The notes under the pieces are model-generated. The model ran no database searches. It saw only the letters and a program-made list of their open reading frames with translations, and was not told the origin of the DNA. Below are positions 48,124 through 59,751 of a stretch of 64,000 bases of DNA, piece by piece. The position numbers and the translations under genes were made by a program. This DNA is from Boletus sp. NGJ. Its lineage: Eukaryota > Basidiomycota > Agaricomycetes > Boletales > Boletaceae. The DNA is taken from positions 18,761 to 82,760 of the forward strand of contig JAGTXK010000046.1 of NCBI GenBank assembly GCA_019096195.1, written 5' to 3'. Each line of letters starts with the position of its first letter. Position 1 is the first letter of the stretch.

Positions 48124-49267
48124 CCCAAGGCTTAATGCGTTGTTTACGACCTGTCTTGATCATGTGATGTCCCCTTCTTTATTATCTAACTCGACCGCGA
48201 TCTGAGCATGCTGCTCTTCGCCTGATCCATGTTCCATCATATCCCCCCCGTTTCTCGTATCCCTCTCACCCATAATCCACCTGAATGTCTGTATTTGGAA
48301 ATCTAATCCGTGTTGTCATACCAAATGTTGCTTATTTGTGTCTACCATCGAATCTTGTGTGCGCGCGGTCTGCATGGATTTAGTCCCGTCTAACCGTTTT
48401 TGGGGGAGTTGACTGACGAGCCTGCTCCAGTGTGTACGATTCCGTGATTCATGTAAGCGTAGCGGAGCACTGAATTGGCCATCTTCAAGCACTCTCCTGT
48501 CGGTATGGTCATCGGTGACCGGTGACCGGTTGACTTCAGGGCTTCGGCCCGTTTGCCTACGAAACCCCAAGCTCGAGAGGTATATTAGCTGACCTTGTTT
48601 CTGTTCTTGAACCCACTTGGTCATAATGTCCACCGCTACATCCCTCCGCAAAGGGTTTCCCCTCGGGACAACTCAAGAAAAGTGTTTCCGCGGCGGAAGT
48701 AGGTCGTCCCACCATCCATGCATAGAATTGTGGAAACCTAACCATTACTATCTATTGCCGCTGTCGCTTTCCTCTGCGCCAAAAAGATATTCTAATGCAC
48801 GATTGCTCACGCATCGTGGCAGAAACTAAATTTACGACTTCTTCTTTAAATGTTGACAACGTTGATGCATTGATGTCTTGACCAACATTTTCCCATTCCA
48901 GGATCATCGTAGGTTGCTGTACTTCCCTACACCTCGTCTTTTGTTACTCAAGCTGATTGTGTGCATCTAGTCAAACGTACTCTCTTGACAATGATGCGGG
49001 TGGCGGTACTACTACCGTGACGGAACTGCAGGAGCTCAGTGAACTAGTCATGAAGGCTGACCTGAAAGGGTACCGACATCCAGCATCATTGGGGAAGTAC
49101 TTCGGGATGAGACTGTCTATCCCGTTACAGGATCGTATTCCCGTATCTACTGACAAGCATACTCAGGACAAGGGCATATGTTTATTTGTTATATATATTT
49201 CCAAGTAGCGACCTGAAGTGTGGGTTCTACATCGACTCACGCTGCCATGTCTGACTACACACAGAAG
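48124..49267. other. intergenic
   Basis: No gene is called. An 83-codon plus-strand frame at 48957-49208 (TVTELQELSELVMKADLKGY) has no recognisable family and ends in AT-rich sequence. Confidence 0.35.
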
Positions 49268-49327
49268 TGACCTTCGTGTGGGTTTTCTTCACATGAAAGT
49301 GCCGAGCACCCAAAGTCCTATAAAATT
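49268..49327 (+). promoter_or_regulatory. conserved promoter block, copy 3
   Basis: TGACCTTCGTGTGGGTTTTC then TTCACATGAAAGTGC, with CCTATAAAATT at 49317, lies 113 bp (block start) before the ATG at 49381. It is nearly identical to the block at 34871. Confidence 0.7.
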
Positions 49328-49380
49328 GTGCCTCCAACTTGCAAGCTCGTGAGTCGTTACCGTTGTTGGCCCATAACACC

Positions 49381-49788
49381 ATGCATTTCAACACTCATCT
49401 ACTCTTCCTCCCCGCCCTCTTCGTTACGAGCGGCGTTCTTGCCCAACTGAGTGCCGTGGCTACCAGCTACACCCCTGACGTTACATACCCCCCTCCAACC
49501 TCTTACAACGTCGACTCGTTCGTCTTCTGCAGCGCCCAAGACTGCACGGGCACGTGTGAGGTCGAGAGCACCGAGTACATCCCTGCAGACGACGCGGAGG
49601 TTGCTCCAAACGACATGGGCTACAAGTCCATCTACTGGTACGATCCCGGTAGCTACCGCTGGGACCTGTACACGTGCCTCGCGGCGGGGTGTGGTAACGC
49701 CGTCCAAATCGGGCCGAACACCTGCTACAATCTGTACGACAATGGCGTTCTGACCGACTTTTACGTGTATTATTACTATGTCCAGTAG
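49381..49788 (+). CDS. small secreted cysteine-rich protein, copy 3
   Basis: This is a single exon of 408 nt, 135 residues, closely related to 35893-36339. The signal peptide is MHFNTHLLFLPALFVTSGV followed by LAQ. The mature protein keeps the Cys pattern FCSAQDCTGTCE, LYTCLAAGC and GPNTCYNLYDNG, and the Tyr-rich end (DFYVYYYYVQ). The start is supported by conservation of ATG and upstream TATA spacing in both intact copies. The function is unknown. It is the only copy outside the inverted duplication, so it may represent the donor or an older paralogue. Confidence 0.85.
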   Translation: MHFNTHLLFLPALFVTSGVLAQLSAVATSYTPDVTYPPPTSYNVDSFVFCSAQDCTGTCEVESTEYIPADDAEVAPNDMGYKSIYWYDPGSYRWDLYTCLAAGCGNAVQIGPNTCYNLYDNGVLTDFYVYYYYVQ

Positions 49789-50919
49789 GGGTATGGATCT
49801 TTCTTCACCTGACTTTTCTCAACAAATACACTTATGCGAAAATGCGGCAGCGAAAATACAGGAAGATGTAAAGTGTGGTTCGAAAGAGATGAAGCAGAGA
49901 GACTGGGGTGAGGTCCGTGAGACTTATCGCTGCTTTTACCCTTTTTCACTGATCTCAACTTGATATTTTAGCTCGGTGAGAGTGCTAAATAGGATTGTCG
50001 ATAGTCGATGTACAACAGCACTGAGTTTCGATGTATATATTGTTGAGCTTAAGTAAGCTGTATACCAAATATGGGGTACAAGCTACATCCGGCCAAGCAT
50101 ACAGTATGGCAGCAAGGGGCACAACACCAGAATATCAAGGGCATGTCCCCTCATATTGCAGACGAGTAAATAGCTTAGAAAATCAATAGAGTACACTAGT
50201 ATAAGTACGAAGGCTACCAGAGGGGACTAATAAGAGTTCTGCGCCTTTCGTTCCCTCACATCCCACTTGTGCGAACTTCATCCTAATCGTGGGAATCATC
50301 ATATCCTATTCGTATCTACCACTACTACTACATATATTATTACCATGAAGAGTCACAATGTACTCTATCCTGACATGGTATCTATCCTGTCATCAAGTCT
50401 ACCTACAGTTGCCGAGCTGAGGGTACCAATAGATGACGTTAGACAAGCTTTTGCCTGAAGTAGGTCATTACAGCTGTTTGCAAATCTCTGTGGAAAATGA
50501 ATTCTGAAAAGTCGCACCTCAGAGACAGCTGGGAAGGGACTCTGGGCGCAGCTGAGTGGATGGCCTATGCAGCTGAATAAGTGCATTTGTTTTGCACTCC
50601 CATGCCAGGGCCCTACCATGTCATGCCTCTCAATGTCAAAGCTTGAATCCCACTCCTGTACAATGGCAACCATAGTGTCAATGATATCTGCTGCATACTA
50701 GGTATCAAGAAATCACTAGTTTACAGGACACTCTCTTTGTACTTGAAATATGGCACCATCACCAACCCGAGCAAATATTCTCTCACAACTGGGCACTGTT
50801 GACTCCTCACCTCTGCTGACATTGCTTTCATTTCCACTGTTATCCAGAATCACAACACCATCTACCTTGACAAGCTTCAGCGTGAACTTTGGGCCAAGCA
50901 TCAAAAGTTCATAACGCTT
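49789..50919. other. AT-rich intergenic or transposon flank
   Basis: No gene is recognised. The right part may be 5' sequence of the DDE transposon that follows; I could not find its ends. Confidence 0.35.
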
Positions 50920-51662
50920 TCAAATCTTCTTTGAACACTCCAATGTCTTTTCATCACACATAAAGTCATTTTGTGTGCAGCCATAGAATGGAATGAAGAG
51001 ACACATGCGATCTATATGAATCGGATTGCTGCTAATGTGCTGGATCTGAATATGCTTCTTTTTATCGACAAAGCAGCCAAGGATAAGCGGACATCCACCC
51101 GCCAATATGGCTGGTTGGGGAAGGGTGTCCACTGCTGTGTCAGCAGATGCTTTGTTTGAGGAACAAGGTTCTCAATCCTTCCCACCATCACTCTTGATGG
51201 TATCATTGCATATGATATCATAGAAGGACCAGTCAACAGTCAGCACTTTGTGAGATTTTTGAAAGAACATGTGGTACATCTTCATAGTTCATGTATAGTA
51301 TTTACTTATCTTTTGTACAGATGCCTCTCACCAACCCATATCCTGGTCCCTACAGTGTTATCATCATGGACAATTGCCGCATCCATAAGACCGAGGAGGT
51401 CCACATGCTTATTGAAGATATGCACCGTATGTATGTGACATTGTTCTTTACATAGTACTAACTACTACTAGTTTGCAAGCTTATCTTCCTCCCCCCCTAC
51501 TCTCCTGATTATAATTCAATTGAACAAGCGTTCTCAGTGATCAAGGCATACTTTCAGCACTACCCTAACGACTTCTCAATGACCACAATTGTACGTGCTT
51601 GTCAGAGCATTACTCCTGACAAAGCAGAAGGCTTTTTTCAGACATCAGGCTACATTGTGTAG
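50920..51662 (+). pseudogene. DDE (IS630/Tc1-mariner-like) transposase fossil
   Basis: The C-terminal catalytic part of a DDE transposase can be read: MLLFIDKAAKDKRTSTRQYG (first Asp region), RFSILPTITLDGIIAYDIIE, the second motif VIIMDNCRIHKTEEV after an intron, and PPPYSPDYNSIEQAFSVIKA (third acidic residue region), ending at TAG 51660-51662. A TGA near 51157 stands where the family has Arg (CFV-stop-GTRF). The N-terminal helix-turn-helix region is decayed and I see no convincing terminal repeats. The element class is DNA transposon with TA target preference. Confidence 0.75.
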
Positions 51663-52589
51663 TAAGAAATGGACCTAGTACTGTAGTTGTTAGTTGTAAA
51701 GCCTTGCAAATTACTCCTGCAATGAATGTATGATTGTTGTAACGAATTCACAGCGACATAACGAATTCACAGTGAAAATAGATTGTAAGGCTAACGATGT
51801 GGATATTGTCCTATTACTTGAAGAAACTGTCTAAAGCATTGTCATCACCATCCTCACAAACAATGAATCCTCTCGGAACAGGAAGCCATGTCCCATGATC
51901 TGTAGACTGGTACCAAAGATCATAGTCTTTCGGTCTGTCATCATCCCCAGCAATCATTGGAGATCCAGTGAAGTGGCAGCCACCACCATCATTGTACTTC
52001 TTCTCATAAGTGACCCTCTTCTGGGGTGGACGAGTAGGCAACCTGAATTGACTCTGATCAGTGTTACTACGCTTATGCTTCACATCAGGACCATCTTACC
52101 AGGTGATAGAACCCTTTTTCAGACGGATTATATCACCGGCTGAAATCCCAATCTCCACAGCAAGTATTCTGTCATCAATTTCGGGGAGGATGTCAGGGCT
52201 GATGTGCTGCTCCGCAAGTTTCCGCTCAAATACAGTAGTGTTCTCGACATGGAGCTCTGTCTCCACATATTTGAGAAACCGCATAAGCTGGGAAGGGGAC
52301 AGAATTGGAGGGGAGGCGGATCTTTCGGGGACAGAATGAATGGGCATCATTGAAGCTGGAACTGTTGGCGTTGTGGCAATAGTTGGATTATAAGCTACAG
52401 ATGAAAGATTGGCTAAAGTCTGAAGAAGAATGACAGATGTGAGTGAGTTGATGTCTGGCGCAACATTTGGACTCGGAGATGGTGGGGATTGTGAAGCGAC
52501 TCGCGCTGGGTGTAGAAACATCACCTTGTTAGCAGCATCAAATGAAGGGATGTTAGGCGGCGTGTTCAACGTTGCCTGGCCTTCCTCCT

Positions 52590-52947
52590 TGAAAGAGAAA
52601 AGACCTTAATATCCTTAGGGGCGCGAAGGGCGCTATCCACAGGAGAGAAAAGGAATTCCAAGACTAAGGAATACAGGTGTTGGTACGCTACTTTATATAC
52701 GTAGGGGGACGTGCACGGACCGGCTTAGGGCTGGTCGTGGAAACTACTGGAATGTTCCATATGACATATGGTGACATAGTGGGGTCTAGACTGTTCTAGG
52801 GGTATTGGGTTATGGCGTAGTCTGACTAATGTATGGCGTATGGTCCAGGCATAAGGTCTAGATGCGGGATAACTATGTAATCGTTCGTGGGATCGGTAAG
52901 TGTTAGCTAACTACGGTAAATGGAAAGAAAATGTCTAGGTCGTTTCA
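52590..52947 (-). repeat. 3' LTR of element 2
   Basis: TGAAAGAG...CGTTTCA in plus orientation; it lies downstream of pol on the coding strand, so it is the 3' LTR. Confidence 0.92.
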
Positions 52948-52948
52948 T

Positions 52949-55900
52949 TACCCTCTTTTTAAGTGTTGAACTCCCGGTCGACGATGATACCGGTGAGCTA
53001 AGGGTCGCTGAGAGGATTGGGGATTTCGAAGAGGTGGTTGGGGAGGCAATTGAGCGATGCAGCGTATGAGCGGAAAGAGGGGTCTTTGAAAAGGGGTGTG
53101 CTAGGGAAGGCGCACGTTGGACAGTCGCACTCGCCATCTGTGAGAGTGCGAATGGCGGTGGGGTTTTCACGGTGGAACTTCTCGATTGCCTATGGGGCAT
53201 TTGAGACGTTCTTTTTGGACTCCCATGTGCATTCTTCTTGGGGGTATCCTTTCCACTGTACTAGGTACTCTGTTTTACCACATTGTTTACGCAAGTCTGT
53301 GACGTGTTCGATCTCATACTCTTCCTGCTGTTGGACGATAACTGGGGGTGGTGGTTTCGGTTTCATTTGGGAGGGGGAGGTGCCAGAATGGTAGGGTGTG
53401 AGGAGTGATTCATGGAAGACAGGGTGAATCCCCTTCCACGTTTTCGGGAGGTCGAGCTCATAGGAGGCCTTGCCTATCTTTCGCTTCACTCGGAATGGTC
53501 CATGTCGTTTGTCGTCGAATTTTTTTGTTGGTCGGTCGGTCCGGATGTGTGTTCCCTCTAGTAGGACCTGTTGACCAACTGTGTATTCGATGGTGGGTGA
53601 GGCACGTTTGTCATATGTGGTCTTCATCGCCTGTGCTGCTTTTTCCAGTGTGTCCTTTGCCGAATTGTGGTGGGTTTTCATTGTCTCGGCGAAGGATGCG
53701 GCAGATTCATTTTGTACTTCTACTCATTTATGGGGTAAGAGTGGTTGTTGTCCATAATTGAGTAGGAAGGGTGAGACGCCGGTAGCACTGGTAGTCTGCG
53801 AATTGTGGGCGAATTCGGCTAGTGGTAGCCATTCTGCCCAGTCAGTCTGGCGGTGGTTTACGTATATGCATAGATATTTCTCCACCTCTCGGTTGATGCG
53901 CTCTGTCTGACCATCGGTCTGAGGATGGTAGGCTGTGGATGGGTTGGCTTCGATACCAAGGAGGGAGTAGAGATCACACATAAAGGATGACACAAATTGG
54001 GTCCCCCTGTCTGAGATTACCTTTCGCGGGACACTGTGGAGTTTGAATATTTGGTCGCGGAAGATTGTCGTGACTCCTTGTGATGTGATGGTATCCGTTA
54101 CGGGCGTAAGGTGGATCATTTTGGAGAACCGGTCGACAATGACCAGAATGGCATTCTTGCCGTTGGATTGGGGAAGGGGGCCGATTAGATCTACGGAGAT
54201 AATTTCCTATGGGGACGATGGGATCTCATTCAGGTGGAGTGGAGTGTTGATTGCCAAGGTTTTGGCTTTAACCTTTTGGCAGACATCACAACCTTTTACG
54301 TATGATTCTATATCTCTACGTAGGGACGGCCAGTAATATTCGCTTATGATTAAGTCACGCGTTTGTCGGATACCGGGGTGGCCGGCGATCGGATGATCAT
54401 GGTTTGCGATTAGGATGTCTTCTCGGAGCTTCGTGTCGTTTGGCACGTACACAAGTGACTTCCAATAGACGAGTCCTTCCTTGTGAGTCCAGTGTGAGCC
54501 CTCTTTCTCTAGGCTGTCTTTGGTGAACTGCTCAAGTTTGTATTGCATCTTGGTGATTCTTGTGAGCGTGCTCGCGGGTGTAATAGCTTTGAGGAAGACC
54601 ATGGTGGAGGTTGGTGATGGCAGGGGTGAAAAAAGGGTGTCGGGGAGTAGTGTCTGTGTGGTGTTATCGGATGTCACCCCCTTTTCAAAGTCTGGCCTCC
54701 TGGACAGAGGGTTGGCCGGGTTCATTTTGCTGGGTCGGTGGCTGATGACTACATGGTATTCCTGTAGCACCTGTTGCCAATGGGCCTGGTGGCGTGTGAG
54801 ATCCTAGGGTTTGTGGAAGAACTCGAGGTTCTTGTGATCTGTCCAGATCTTGATTGGGTGTGCAGCCTCGAGGAGGTACTGACGCCATTCATTGAGTGCG
54901 AACATGATGGCGAGCATTTCCAGGTTGGCTGCATGATAGTTCCGCTCAGCGTCATTGAGGGAATGGGAAATGAAGGTGACGGGGTGCCATACACCGTCGT
55001 GTCGTTGGGAGAGGATGGCGCCAATGCCAATGCCAGAACCGTCGGTTTCGATGTGGTAGGAATCGTCGTCAGTTGGCATGGCTAGCGCCGGGGTGGAGGA
55101 GATGGTATCCTTGAGGGTTTGGAAGGCTTCTTGGCAAGCCGACGTCCACTCAAAGTCTTTCTTTACCGACGTGAGCGTGTTTAGGGGGCGTGCGATCATG
55201 GCGAAGTTCTTCACGAATCGTCAGTAAAAGTTGAGGAATCCTAGGAATCCTCTCAGTGTTTTCTTTGAAGTGGGGATTGGCCAGCTCTTAATGGCTTCCA
55301 CCTTCTTGTTGTCCATCTTAACTTTGTCCTGTACGATGACGAGTCCGAGGAATTTGGTTTCTTGGACCTTGAAGTCACATTTGTCATGGCGCAGGTATAG
55401 ATGGGCATTTCTTAGGATTTGTAGCACTTCTCGTACTACTTTTTGATGTTCTTCGAGTGTCTTCGTGAATATCATGATATCGTCTATGTAGATGACCACT
55501 ACGCCTCGGTCTACCAAATTCTTAAACAGCATGTTCATCATAGTTTGAAATGTTGCTGGAGAGTTGGTGAGTCCGAAGAACATCACGAGCGGCTCGAATA
55601 GGCCACGATTGGTTCAGAAGGCTGCCTTCCATTTGTCCCCTTTGGCCATTTGTACATTGTTGTACCCCCATCTTACGTCGAACTTTGTGTAGTATTTGGC
55701 CGATTTGAGCTTGTCGACCAGTTTGTTGATGAGGGGGAGTGGGTAGCGATTTCTCCTTGTTACCGTGTTTAGCTTGCAGTAGTCTTGTATGGGGCGAAGG
55801 CATCCATCTTTCTTTTTGATGAAGAAGAACGCCGATGCGAATGGGGATTTGGAAGGTCATATCCTCCTGGATTTCAAGTTTTCCTCGAGGAAGGCGTCGA

Positions 55901-57097
55901 GTTCTTTTTGTTCACCGGGATTGAGGGGGTAGACCTTGTAGTCCACCTTGTGATTTCCCAGGAGGAGCTCGATGGCATGGTCCCAAGGGCGTCTCGGGGG
56001 TAGGGCGTTGAAGTTTTCTTTGTCGAAGACATCCTTAAACTCATGGACATATTGTGGGGCCGCCTCTTCGAATGTCTTCCTTTTCTTTTGGACGTAGTCC
56101 TTAATTGCTACTTCTGTTGTGACGTTTCGATTTCTCATGTATTCTACTATATCGAGCTCGAATAAGCGATCGCCCTGTGAGGGCATGTAGTCCACGTCCA
56201 TTTCGTCCTCCTCTTCATCTACGTTGTTCGTGACATGGTCTCCTTTACAGTGGAAGGAGATTCTACCCGTTTTCCAGTTGATGGCTGGGTTGTGAGTTTT
56301 CAGCCAATCATGACCCAGGAATATCGTGTTTGGCCCCAGGTTTGTTACTGCGAGGGCCAATTGTTCCTTGTGGTCGTGTATCTGAAGCTCGAGTATCACG
56401 AACTTTTCTACCTTACCTCCGGCATTTGGTGTGCCGTCGGCGTTGTACACGGTAAGGGGACGGGGGAGGGAGTGAGTAGGTACCCCCTTTTTAGCTACGA
56501 AGTCCTTGTGTATAGAAGATCCCGTGCAGCCCGAGTCGATCAAAGCTTTGACTTCGGCTGTCTGGTAATTTGTAAGGGTCACCTTGATGGGGATTTCTAA
56601 CAAGTTCCTCTTTGCTGTTCGAGGGGATGCTTTTTGGAACTTGGGTGCATGCTGTAGGTCGTGAAGGACCCAGTACGCATCTTCGTTCGAGAGTTGTCGG
56701 AGGTCTTGCACGAGGTCCTGAGACACTTCGATCGCTCTTGTGTCGTGGACGAAGGACTTGAGGTGGTGGATGCTTCGTTCTACATCCATATTCTCCACCT
56801 GAGCCTTCATCCAACGTATAGACCAGGGGTCCAATATATTCAACCAAGAGCGAGAGGACATCTCTTCCTTTCATGCTTCCTTTGGATGCTTGCAGGGGAT
56901 GGTGTCAGCATTGTTTGGTCCATCATCTCATTTTACTGACGGTGCGAACTTGACCTTTCATGGCATGATGGTTATTTTTTGTGTTGGTGGTGTACCGGGG
57001 AGATTCACTTGGTTTACAGTTTCAGTCTCGTCAATGTCTAACACGGCGAATCGATTGCACGACAATGACTTAACAGGTACAGTAGGGCGACTGGTAT
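52949..57097 (-). pseudogene. pol of element 2 (protease-RT-RNase H-integrase-chromodomain) with stops
   Basis: The protease region carries ALIDSGCTGSSIHKDFV; a long open stretch (56861-55857) covers it. Reverse transcriptase keeps YIDD at 55479-55490. RNase H (ETDGSGIGIGAILSQ), integrase zinc finger (CDVCQKVKA) and core (PSTAYHPQTDGQTERINREV) follow, then a chromodomain (EYLVQWKGYPQEECTWE). Stops include TGA after KSRRI, TGA in the RT palm (AF-stop-TNRG), TGA after LNFY and TAG after FFHKP. The stop after LNFY is at the same place in element 1. Confidence 0.88.
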
Positions 57098-58681
57098 CTA
57101 CTGTACAGCTTGAAAATCCGAATCTCCTTGTACATTTGACACGTATACTACCGGCTCCTCTTTGGAAGCCTCGGCCGAGTCCATCATTGCTCGTATAGTA
57201 GCAAACATCTCGGGGGAAACCTCCTGTCCGTTCACCATGATGCTTCTTGCCTGTGGGCGAGGGTGTGGGGGGTGGTCAGTGCACGGCCATGGTTTTCTGC
57301 ATTTTCTGCACAGCCCAGCTGTGCGTGCCTTGTCGAGCTCCATAGGAGCGCCTTGCCCAGGGAACGTCCCGGTTTGCTGGGGATGCGGACGCACTGCAGG
57401 TGTCAAGGGGGGCGATGTGGTGGGTGGGTTGTAGCGGGGGCGTGGTACGAATCGGGGGTTATACGTGGGACCTGTTGCATAGACAGAAGAGGTCTTCTTG
57501 CACTCTGCAATGGCGCCGAGTACCTCTTCTGCCCGTATGAGGGCGTTCTCCCACTCATGAATGTCTGTGCTGTCGATTAGATCTGGCTTGTATCTTTCAA
57601 TGTATTCCACCAAGTCATTTCGAGCTTGGTGGTGGATCTGGTTCATGATTGTCCTTCCATTGATGCATACGTTGAACTTGGCTTCTATTGCCAGTTGGTA
57701 CAACCGCGTGAAGTAGTCCTCGACGGTGTCTTTCCCTTGCTGGAGGGAGAAGAGTTTTTGTTCGGCCATGCGGGCGAGGCCAGCGGGTTGGAAAGTCTTC
57801 TTCAACTTCTCAGTGAAGAACTCAAAACTTACTGTGGCATAGGCGTTGCCTTCAGTAAGGAGGTCGGAAAAGCAGCCAGCCGCGTTCTTGCCGCGCATGT
57901 ACGAGAGGGTGATGAGAATTTTCTGACGGTCGGTGGGCTCCGTCTCGAAGCCGTTGAGGTATAGCGTTACTGTGCGCCACCATTGCATGAATTTCTCTTT
58001 ATTGCCATCATAATGCTCAGGCTTAGCTGCGAGGCTCTTCCCTATCCTTGGGGACATAGGGGGAAAACCATGCGCTGCAGGCCTCAGGAGCCCAGGTGAA
58101 TTTGAGTGGGATGGGGGCGATGGTGGGGACGGCAGCGGGCGAGAGGGAGGAGGGGCCTGCAGTGGATAGTGAGGATGGACCCAGGGTGTTCTCGCGGGTG
58201 ATGGTATGTTGACCCAGATGGCTTGCCTCGGGGAGGTTAGCATGGAGGGGTCTGGAGTGGGAGGGTCCACGCGAGGGACCTCAATTAGGGGCGGTGGTCC
58301 AGCCGCTTCTGGATCTGCCACGAACGCCTGGCGCCAGATGTTGTACCGGAGTACTGATTGGTGGAGATTGTACTGAGCAACCTCCTGTTGTAGGTGTGTT
58401 GCGACGGGGAGTTGTGGGGCTGGCTGGGCCAGCTGGAGGGTTGGAAGGCCCTGGGCGGCCGCCCAGTTGGCCAGGTCCCTGAAGCTGCCCGGTGTGGGGG
58501 CCGCAGAGGCGGGGTGAGAGTACAGGTTGGGAATGGTGGTCATCTTGTTGTAATCCGGCAAGTTTGGCGAGGCGAGTGATGGTGTGGAGACGGTGAGTGT
58601 GCATGGAGTAAGTCGTGAGAGTGGTGTGGACGACAAAGCAGTAGTCTGGATGTGCCCAGACATATCGTTGGCGGAAAACAT
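57098..58681 (-). CDS. gag polyprotein of element 2 (intact)
   Basis: This is an open frame of 527 residues starting MFSANDMSGHIQTT at 58681. A Pro-rich N-terminal half is followed by the capsid-like region (SLAAKPEHYDGNKEKFMQWW, ILITLSYMRGKNAAGCF, QGKDTVEDYFTRLYQLAIEA). The nucleocapsid has CRKCRKPWPCTDH, a CX2CX5CX2H arrangement that differs from the retroviral CX2CX4HX4C knuckle; the same pattern occurs in element 1. Gag assembles the particle that packages the RNA. It lies directly downstream of a ~700-bp leader. Confidence 0.88.
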   Translation of the reverse strand: MFSANDMSGHIQTTALSSTPLSRLTPCTLTVSTPSLASPNLPDYNKMTTIPNLYSHPASAAPTPGSFRDLANWAAAQGLPTLQLAQPAPQLPVATHLQQEVAQYNLHQSVLRYNIWRQAFVADPEAAGPPPLIEVPRVDPPTPDPSMLTSPRQAIWVNIPSPARTPWVHPHYPLQAPPPSRPLPSPPSPPSHSNSPGLLRPAAHGFPPMSPRIGKSLAAKPEHYDGNKEKFMQWWRTVTLYLNGFETEPTDRQKILITLSYMRGKNAAGCFSDLLTEGNAYATVSFEFFTEKLKKTFQPAGLARMAEQKLFSLQQGKDTVEDYFTRLYQLAIEAKFNVCINGRTIMNQIHHQARNDLVEYIERYKPDLIDSTDIHEWENALIRAEEVLGAIAECKKTSSVYATGPTYNPRFVPRPRYNPPTTSPPLTPAVRPHPQQTGTFPGQGAPMELDKARTAGLCRKCRKPWPCTDHPPHPRPQARSIMVNGQEVSPEMFATIRAMMDSAEASKEEPVVYVSNVQGDSDFQAVQ

Positions 58682-59376
58682 TGTAGGGGTGGGGAGTGTC
58701 TGAAGGCAGCTTTAAAAAGAAGACAGCGGGAAAGACCGTGCATTGTCGAGAAGTGGGAGAGTCAAAAGAGAGAACCGGAGGATAACTTCCTTACTACAGG
58801 AAGGTGCTACATGGGAGGAAGGCGAGATAAACCCCCTTGTCGTAGCTATGTGACGTTGTGGGTGATCACGCGAACCTGAATACACTATCATAGTACCAAC
58901 GTACGCTCTGGTCGGCAACCACCAGAGAAGTGGGGCTAGTGCTCTATGCCCGGTAGCAACGTTATCCTAATTTATTACGCTGGACGGGCGTATAGACGAG
59001 TGCTTCGACGAGTGCTCTACTCGAGTGCTTCACGTGCACTAGCGGGTTCCCCTAAACCTGGGGTCCAGTATGGGGTGAGCAGCGGCAAAGAGCCCACGCG
59101 CTCAGAAAGTGGATGGGGGAATGGGAAAAGTGACTCCTAACTCCTTATTTTCGCCTGCAGCTATGCGACGAGACTCCGCGCTAGCAACCACTGTAATAAG
59201 CTGGGTGTTACGCTTAACGCTAATGGAGGGTCGCGGTTCCTCTGAGGCTAGATGCGGGGAGTGTTGAGGTCGAAGGCGAGAGCGGTACTAGAGAGCAAAA
59301 AGTTTGCTCTACTAGGCAAAAAGCGGTGTAGACGGGAGGAAATGTCCAGAGGCAAAGAGCCCAGGGACAAGGTAAT

Positions 59377-59388
59377 AGTCTTGGAATT
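59377..59388 (-). other. self-priming primer-binding site of element 2
   Basis: On the minus strand AATTCCAAGACT directly follows the 5' LTR. It is the reverse complement of AGTCTTGGAATT, which begins 35 nt after the TATATAAAG box within that LTR (59464 down to 59453), the expected transcript 5' end. Confidence 0.75.
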
Positions 59389-59751
59389 TGAAAGAGAAAA
59401 GACCTTAATATCCTTAGGGGCGCGAAGGGCGCTATCCACAGGAGAGAAAAGGAATTCCAAGACTAAGAGAATACAGGTGTTGGTATGCTACTTTATATAC
59501 GTAGGGGGACGCGCACGGACTGGCTTAGGGCCGGTCGTGGAAACTACTGGAATGTTCCATATGACGTATGGTGACGTAGTGGGGTCTAGACTGTTCTAGG
59601 GGTATCGGGTTGTGGCGTAGTCTGACTAATGTATGGCGTATGGTCCAGGCATAAGGCCTAGGCATGCAGGATAACTATGTAATCGTTCGTGGGATCGGTA
59701 AGTGTTAGCTAACTACGGTAAAGGGAAAGAAAATGTCCGAGAGTCGTTTCA
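59389..59751 (-). repeat. 5' LTR of element 2
   Basis: This 363-bp copy closely resembles 52590-52947. The TATA box reads on the minus strand at 59499, matching the minus-strand coding direction. Confidence 0.92.

Larger units (their letters stand above)
52590..59751 (-). mobile_element. Ty3/gypsy chromovirus-type LTR retrotransposon, full-length (element 2)
   Basis: The element is 7,162 bp, coding on the minus strand, with LTRs of 358 bp (52590-52947) and 363 bp (59389-59751). The perfect duplication CTCCT flanks it at 52585-52589 and 59752-59756. Reading the minus strand: LTR, self-priming site, intact gag, pol with chromodomain, polypurine run AAAAAGAGGG, LTR. It is the same family as the solo LTR at 8696-9053. 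Gag is complete and RT keeps YIDD, but pol contains several stops, so it is not autonomous as it stands. Confidence 0.93.
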
